A stretch of 64,000 bases of DNA, taken from contig CM054057.1 of the NCBI GenBank assembly GCA_028641055.1, forward strand, positions 577,682,610 through 577,746,609, written 5' to 3'. Positions 57,513-64,000 of the stretch are shown here, in pieces; the first letter of the stretch is position 1, and each line of letters starts with the position of its first letter. The translations under genes were made by a program, and so were the position numbers. This DNA is from Alopecurus myosuroides. Taxonomy: Eukaryota; Streptophyta; Magnoliopsida; Poales; Poaceae. Under the pieces are notes generated by a model. It made no database searches. It saw only the letters and a list, made by a program, of their open reading frames with translations, and was not told the origin of the DNA.

Positions 57513-57610
57513 GGCGAGAAAAGCCAAACCGAAAATAGTGTGCTCTAGCCCTGAAAAATGGGCGGGAAAAGCCAAACAGAAAATAGTGTGCTCTAGACCT
57601 GAAAAATGGG
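57513..57610 (+). repeat. Two-copy ~53-bp tandem repeat
   Basis: A unit with AAAGCCAAACCGAAAATAGT and GTGCTCTAGCCCTGAAAAAT is repeated from about 57566 with three changes. Confidence 0.85.
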
Positions 57611-57699
57611 CTCGGAGATGCCAAGTTAGTGATTTATCACGACACCTCTCTATAATGGTGTATCGGGGGTTACCTAAATCTGGACGGTGGTGGTAAAAT

Positions 57700-59480
57700 T
57701 TTCAGACGCCTAGTTATTGTAGCACTCCACAACATCGACATGACGACATGTGAAATAATAGGTCTAGCTATCATTCCATGCATAAAATATTAACGTGCTA
57801 CAACATGAAACTATAGGCAACAAACTATCTCCAAGAATTTTAGTAAGGGACCGATAAATGCATCGATGAGACGACACATGAAATGATGGGTCTTAAGCTA
57901 TTATTTCATTCATAAAATGATAATGCACGAGAAGCAAAGAAAACATGCCATGGTAGGTAATGCATAATATAATAAAAATAATAATAACTCGTGCCAATAA
58001 AATGGTGTGTGAAGTTATAGGATGCCAATGCAAGTCTCTTAGCGCGATAATAACTTATTATGATAATAACACCTATAATAACTTTTATTAATAAAGAAAG
58101 TATTTGGGATAGGTAGTTGGCGGTCGGCCATGCAGTTGATTAGTCCTGCGAGCTTAAATGCTGATTACTATTGTACATGCAACATGACCCGGAGAAATCC
58201 TCGTTGTCTTTGGCCAGTGCACCCGCCAAAATCACGCTTTGCCTATCTTATAGCCATCGACTGACCCTTCCACAACTTCTTTATGATCTAACCCATCCAA
58301 CAATATTCCTGCCACCGACACTACTATCTCGCCCCGTAGCCCCGCCCTACGCAACCACCACCACAGTCGGCCATGATGCACCCTGGTCCTATGAAGACAT
58401 TGGCATCTATATATGTTACCGGTGTTCCCCCACCTTACCCCTACCCTTTGTTTCATTCTCGCCTCCTTCATTCATCGATGAATACAACTTCCCCCTATCT
58501 CGTTACTCGACTTCACTAGAGATAATGTCACATTGAGGGGCGTATGAGTGTACTCGAATGATTGAGCGCGTGTCCATCATAGGGGCGGCGGGTACATCTG
58601 GGGCGAGCTTCTCTTTTTTTTATTTGCCCGCGCTATCTCGGGTAGCAAGAAGCTCGTTGTCTTGTCTTGTCATGCGGGGGGGAGGGGGGCACTCACTTAG
58701 GGTCTAGTTCTTGAGATAGGATACCGGAGCCGATATTTTTGTATCGGCGATGGAGAACCCAACTGCAAGTAATCGACAGTAGTGGACGGAGGATGTGAGC
58801 GCCGACGGCCATAGAAAAAAAATGACAAATAGTGGTTTTTCTCCGCGGGCGGCGACGTGGTCTAGCTAAAAAGGAAGCATACTAGTTTACTGGCGAGTGG
58901 TTCAGCCTATACGTAGTTTGGGCAGCGGAACTAGTTTAGCGGTGAGTGGTTCACCCTAACCGTAGATTGTAGGCATTTGGAACAATTGTGTTGGTGTTGC
59001 CCGTATCATGCCATGGTGCTATCTAGCTTGGTACCAAGTGTACATATCAAAGAAAAAGGAAGGAAATAGTGCGATTATTGTTAGATCACGTGGCTTTAGG
59101 ATGGTATAAATAATTAATTACTCCGACCTTGATTACGGCCTGCCTCTACTCATGCAGTAGTATTCAATTGATTTTGGAAATGAAGCACTCCCGCGATTGG
59201 GGTCCGTTGCGGCCGTGGAGTCACCATGCGTGGTCGGGGCGATCTGACCCTTGCTCTGCAGCAGTTATTTGGTATGCTCTGCTTGCTTTGTTTGTAATTA
59301 TTGTACTTTTCTGTTAATGTTGTGGAACTCAAATTCATCGAGTTTAGTACTGTTAGAATAACGTACAATTGGGAGAGATGGGAGAGGAACAAACTCTTTT
59401 AGGTTGCTATGTGCATGGATCTACTGATGCAGTCGCTACCCATGGCGTAATCTTTGTCAAAATAACATTTTTCTTACAAT
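57700..59480. other. Intergenic DNA
   Basis: 57735-57960 contains AT-rich words related to 55040-55430. GTTTA(C/G)(T/C)GG(C/T)GAGTGGTTCA is duplicated near 58877 and 58935. An ORF at 58171-58536 has no recognised domain. Confidence 0.4.
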
Positions 59481-60740
59481 ACCAGGAGTCGTAATCTTGC
59501 GAACCATCTAGCATCTCAGGAAATACTCGGGGCATGCTCATATGTTGGTTATCCGTGGAGAATTATTTGTCCATTCATAAGAATGCAGGTCCTTTAATTA
59601 GTGGAATAGATAGCAATAGTTTTCTTGGGATGCTATCTACATTGAGCTCCTGGTGCAATTGTTGCCCATGATTTTTGTTCAGCTCCATTGTTCTCAAAAT
59701 CACATTTATCTTACGAGACTAGAAGTTGTAATCTTTCCAATCATTTAACATCACAAGAAATGATTAGAATGTTAGACATGCTCATCGGTTTGTTATCTGT
59801 GGAAAGTATTTGTTTTGATCATAAGAATGCGGTTGTTTAAACGATGAAGGTTGCAGTCAAGATACTGTTACGTGAAAAGTTTATACATTTCTAATAAATG
59901 TTCAGTGTTCCCTTACCCACTTTCATCCTTTTCTCCACAAGCCAAAATCTAGTGCTAATGTTCATAAATTCTTATATGTTTACTCACTTTGTTAAATATT
60001 CGATTCATTTTTTTTTAAAGCCGATAAGATGTTAATATATGAAGGAACATTTTGTAGTTAGTGAAGATGATTAAAACCATCTGGTTTCTTACTTCATGTT
60101 ATTATCCTCATTCAGATTGTTGACTTGAGGATCCAGCGATTCCACGCATCTAGTTGTCAACTTTGTCTAGGACAAGCATTCTATCATGTTGTGAGTCCTG
60201 AGTTACACAGCCAAAGAAATCTAAGAAATGATCGTTAAATACCTTGTGCATAATCTAATTAGGAATTAACATTCATACTATTTTTTCTATCCCCCCTTGT
60301 TTGGTTCATAACTGCTGGTTTCTGTTCCGCTCGAGCAGGGCAAGGGGTCGATGATTGGCATCGGCTGCGGGCATTCAGTCGCAATGTGTGCCCAGGTAAG
60401 CACTGCTTGCTTTGTCAGTAGTTACTTTTCGTTCCACCAGATTAAACTTGGTTTATTGATTTGAGAGTTGTTGTTGTAACTACTCTCAGTTAGGAGGAGA
60501 TTGATATCTGGAACAAACAGTCTTTGATTGCTATCTACCTATGTGGAACAGCTGATATTGGTTCTATCGTAAAAATATATGCGCTTAGGACTAATAGGTT
60601 GTTAACCATGCTTCTGAATAGCGACAAAAAGATATATGTTAATACATACAAGAAGAAGAGTTCTAATCTTTCCAATAATCTAGCATCCTAAGAAATATCT
60701 AGACATGCCCACAACTTTGTTACCGGTGGAGATATCAAAG
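59480..60740 (+). repeat. Dispersed direct repeats of a ~90-bp block
   Basis: A block reading (GTCGTAATCTTGC)(CATCTAGCATC..AAGAAAT)(GACATGCTCAT..GTTATC.GTGGA) is found at about 59488-59570, 59725-59815 and 60658-60740. Between the last two is a short exon-like piece GKGSMIGIGCGHSVAMCAQ (60341-60397) with acceptor- and donor-like borders. These may be intron duplications in a decayed gene; no gene model could be built. Confidence 0.5.
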
Positions 60741-62979
60741 CTAAATATTCTCTAAAAAGTTAACTGAAATATTTCTTTGAAAATGTTATAGGAGTCCATG
60801 TGACAGTGGGTTGTCTTGTGACGCGGCACAGTGACCGACTGGACAATGCGGAGCAGATGCGGCCGGCCCACAAGTCGTGGCCCTCACCGGCGCCAGCGTC
60901 CTTGGGGCTTAACATCGGGCTGCGCATCTGAGCAGCGTGGTTAGCTTCGTTTCCGGCCATCGTCGGCCTCCTCCCAAACTCGCGTCCAATTGCAGCAGAT
61001 GCACCGGGGACTGTCGTTGGAGACAGAGAGATTAAGCTGGAGGAGCTCTGCAACTCGGCGTCGGGTGGAGAGTACGTACAACAGCTCTCCTGCAATATGG
61101 CGGCCACGGCACCGACCCTCCTGCTTGGTCCTCCCGGTCGCTCCTACCGAGAACTGAGATGCGTGCGAGAACTCCTGTCATGGCCCAGCCGAGTATCCAT
61201 GTCTGCTGCTGTTTGTCTTCATCGATGTTGTTAGGTATAAATTCTCCATATCCAAGTCTGTGACTAGTGCTCTTCTGTTGTTATCCATGGTCAAACATTT
61301 CAACATGAAAAGGCAGTTTTTTGGTTGTGTATTCACCGGCGCTAGCCTTTGTTTTACTTATACTTAGCTACTCCTTTGTTCAACTTTGTAGATTTTGATT
61401 TGGTCTTGTGGACAACGGCTCTTCGTGAGGTTCTGCTGGTATCTTCCCAGACTGCATCCCTGAGCTGCTATTGCCAGCGAGGGCTCCGACGTTACTGCTA
61501 CAGCTAGGCTTATCGTGGCTTCTCGTGCCTCGCTCATGGTGGTAGGCTCAGCTACCCCCCTCGTCTTCCTTTACCTCCTTGGCTCCTGCCACCGCGTGAT
61601 GTCGGCGAGTTCACCTCGCCACAAGCGCGGTGGTGCTGATGTTCTGCCTTGGTTACAACTCTCTGGTGAGCTCCTAGGTTCCTCCCTCTGTTCTCTGGCT
61701 CCGTCGTGCTCTGATGATACTATGCTCCAGCCATCGATCCCGTGACTTACTGGATTGGTCTAGTGTTTGTGGTAGTGCTGTTCTAGCTCACCTTCTTTGA
61801 TGTTTAGGATTAAGGATAGTTTTCTCTTAATTGGTAGCTGTGTATTTTAGTAATTTTCATGAGTTTTTTAAGGTGACTCTTTATTGGTCGTGCAGGTCGA
61901 TATCAAGGGAGTAGCTGGAGGGAGGTGTACATGGACTGCGGTGCAGTAGGAAGCGAGATTTTGTGTCCCTGCATTTGTTTCCTCATTCAAGTGTTTGAAC
62001 TGATGGTGTAGGTTTAGGCCAGGCTGGCAATGAATGGTTTTTTGTTTGTTTCTTATGTATTGTAAACCCTGAATGAATGTCGGGACTTGGATGAAATTTG
62101 ATATATGAGTGAACAGGTGTGCAACTTGCAAGAAATTAAACATGTATGAATAGAGTGCAAACAGAAATCCAGAAAGGTCCTGCTGCTATAATTTTGTTGG
62201 TGTTACTTTGTCCATCAAATCCTGAACGAATGAATGAATGCCGGATGAAATTTGCTACATGATGGAACAGTTTTGGAATCTAGAGATACATATATATTGT
62301 ACAAACAGAATCAAGTCCAGCCATGTGCGTAGCCAGCCTAATAAAACCTAGTCTATATTCGTCGAATCCATTTTTGCCCACCAAGTTTCTAGTCCAACTT
62401 GGACCAGATATTTGGTCTACAATCCTCCTTGGATCCTTTTTCGTGAGTGCGTCAAGGGCGTAGCATATACTCTTATAAAAGGGAATAGAGTTTTAGTTAC
62501 AACAAGCACGCACCATGCAGGGGATCATCACGAGAGAACGTTCCAAAATGTTGAGGAATTCCGGCACGATTTTAGGGGAACAAATTTTTTAGGAAACTAA
62601 TTATGGTTAGCGTTATCTATGTATCATGGAAAATGAAGGAAAATACTCCAGTGGATTTGATGGAAAGCAACGCATGCAATTCCTTATGTGCGCCCATTGG
62701 GGGTGCCAGACAATTAATTCCGGCATAAAGTAAGGAACCCTCCTCGTTCCATGCGGGGTACACTTGCGTTTCATCCACAATTGGTCAACAAACACACTGG
62801 GATCCAGAAGGCACGAAACTACAATTAGTAGCGCCAAGCAATTCGAACTTTTTCCCTTCCGAGTCCCCAATCTGCTTCTATAGATACAAGAGGGGCGTCA
62901 CGAGAGTCGCGTGCGGTTGCGCGTGTGACTTGACGCGACTTGGACGAATTGGCGAGGAGAGGAGAGCCGACTCTATCCC
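60741..62979. other. Unassigned; possible decayed gene
   Basis: 60787-61110 is GC-rich with a 115-codon minus ORF and no domain. 61400-61760 has short plus frames. (T)GAATGAATG(T/C)CGG...ATGAAATTTG is duplicated near 62070 and 62230. I see no supportable gene. Confidence 0.4.
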
Positions 62980-63480
62980 CGTCTTTGAATCGCTCGGTCG
63001 GCTGCGATCGAGCTCTTCTTCTCCGTATTTATGGACGGATGGATCCAGCAGTAGGAGGTTAGTCTATCTAGGTGTGTTGTTTCCACGAGCGAGTGAGTCG
63101 ATGGAGAGCTCCATGTTTGGATGAGTTTCCTCGGTGCATGATGCATCCTGCTAGTGATTTAGATGGAATTCAGATTTTCTTATTCTTCTCTAGTGATTTT
63201 GATGGATTGTAAGAGAAAGGAAGAAAAAGATGTGTACGTGCATACATGATGAGTAGATAAATTTGGCTCGTGAGCCAATTGATTGACGGGAACGTGAACG
63301 TGTTTGGTTAGATCCGGGTTTTTTTTTTTATATATATGTGGTTAGATGCGTTTTTGTCGAAAGAAAAAAGGAGCTCGCTATTTCTTCTCTGGAACGGGGA
63401 CGCAGATCGAGTAGATGGAAGCCTCAGCGCTGAGTCAAGTGCGTCTCTGATCGATCCGTTTTTTTGTTTTCCTTTTCTTT
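62980..63480 (+). repeat. Duplicated F-box-cluster flank
   Basis: TCGCTCGGTCGGCTGCGATC (62991), CATGATGCATCCTGCTAGTG (63137) and AGTAGATGGAAGCCTCAGCG (63410) match 16950-17150 and 44360-44400. These sequences lead into the A2 promoter here but precede the B genes at the other two places. Confidence 0.75.
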
Positions 63481-63610
63481 GATTGACGGGAACCGGCCGT
63501 ACAAACAGCTAGCAAGGCAATCGATCAGCAACTAGTACACCGGCTACACGCGCGTACATAAAACTAGCGCAGTAGCTAATCGATCAGCTACTGTACACGT
63601 ACGTATGCTG

Positions 63611-63786
63611 ATGCCCACACGTACAGGTGCGTTGTTGATTTTGCTTTCACGTACAAGGCCGGGCGTCGCAGCGACAGATACGAATCGGTGATGAACTCTT
63701 AATCCGCGGGATTTTTCAGTTGCCCATATTAATCCGTGCCAGTGTCGACTCGGCTTCCTTCTTCAATCGCAGTGCTGCCTTATATA
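63611..63786 (+). promoter_or_regulatory. F-box A2 promoter with shared upstream module and TATA box
   Basis: Same module as at 15142 (GCGTTGTTGATTTTGCTTTC, GACAGATACGAATCGGTG) with a TATATA at 63781-63786, 85 nt before the ATG. Sequence homology with the A1 upstream region begins near 63494 and 15021, just outside the CACTA 1 end. Confidence 0.65.
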
Positions 63787-63865
63787 CATCAGCGGATCAG
63801 CCTGAGTTCAATTGACTCTCAAGATCAACTAGCCTCCTCATCCCCAGCCCAAATATACAAATCCC

Positions 63866-64000
63866 ATGGCGTCGTGTAAAATCCCATGTGAAAACAAATA
63901 CACGCATGAGACTGCCATCCAGTGGACTCTCCCGGAAGATCTACTCCTCGAAATCGTCGCACGTTCCGACATCTGTACCATCGTCCTATGTGCGGCCACC
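63866..64000 (+). CDS. F-box protein gene A2, N-terminal part (cut by window edge)
   Basis: ATG 63866 opens 45 codons without a break to the window end, starting MASCKIPCENKYTHETAIQW and containing the F-box start LPEDLLLEIVARSDICTIVL. It matches A1 except for the extra A that keeps this copy in frame and an Arg-to-Leu change late in the visible part. By comparison with A1 the full protein should be about 428 residues. Predicted SCF substrate receptor. Nothing can be said about the rest of this copy. Confidence 0.8.
   Translation, partial: MASCKIPCENKYTHETAIQWTLPEDLLLEIVARSDICTIVLCAAT

Noticed and set aside
60760..61107. 115-codon minus-strand ORF as a gene
   Set aside because: No domain, no supporting exon structure, GC-rich stretch open in several frames.

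Overview
This 64 kb window looks like nuclear DNA of a Triticeae grass (wheat, Aegilops or barley type). The evidence is spliced genes, nested LTR retrotransposons and CACTA transposons with grass-type subterminal repeats, Stowaway and Tourist MITEs, and a BARE/Angela-like Copia leader. The species call is inference. No bacterial feature or CRISPR array is present, and no functional RNA gene was seen.

Layout. 1-3331: Gypsy-type LTR remnants. 3332-15017: left-truncated CACTA element whose ULP-protease-like gene is split by a very young, coding-dead Copia element (5056-13417, TSD CATTG). 15018-20000: F-box gene A1 (frameshifted), a 720-bp Mutator-like element (17309-18028, 9-bp TSD) and F-box pseudogene B1. 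21523-26514: a Copia element with 155-bp LTRs and strikingly scrambled internal domains. 27619-28264: a Tourist MITE and a Helitron-like 3' end. 28.5-40.0 kb: a decayed host gene whose last exon is split by an 8.4-kb CACTA (31547-39910, TSD AAT). That CACTA contains a second CACTA (32122-34911, TSD GAT), a broken transposase, a FAR1-related fragment and a GC-rich reverse-strand ORF. The inner CACTA carries an apparently intact 3'-5' exonuclease-like gene and a 5S-rRNA-like segment. 40.6-43.8 kb: two gene fragments. 44.3-46.3 kb: F-box B2, paralogous to B1. 46.6-62.9 kb: mostly intergenic, with MITEs, two ~790-bp tandem units and a degenerate ~340-bp satellite. 62.98-64.0 kb: duplicated F-box flank and the intact start of F-box A2, cut by the window edge.

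Interpretation. The backbone is a small F-box cluster (A1, B1, B2, A2) whose four members share an upstream module. It was expanded by segmental duplication and then separated by nested transposons. Perfect target-site duplications allow the order of several insertions to be read. Many breaks in otherwise well-preserved sequence are 1-5 nt indels rather than substitutions, so some pseudogene calls could reflect assembly error.
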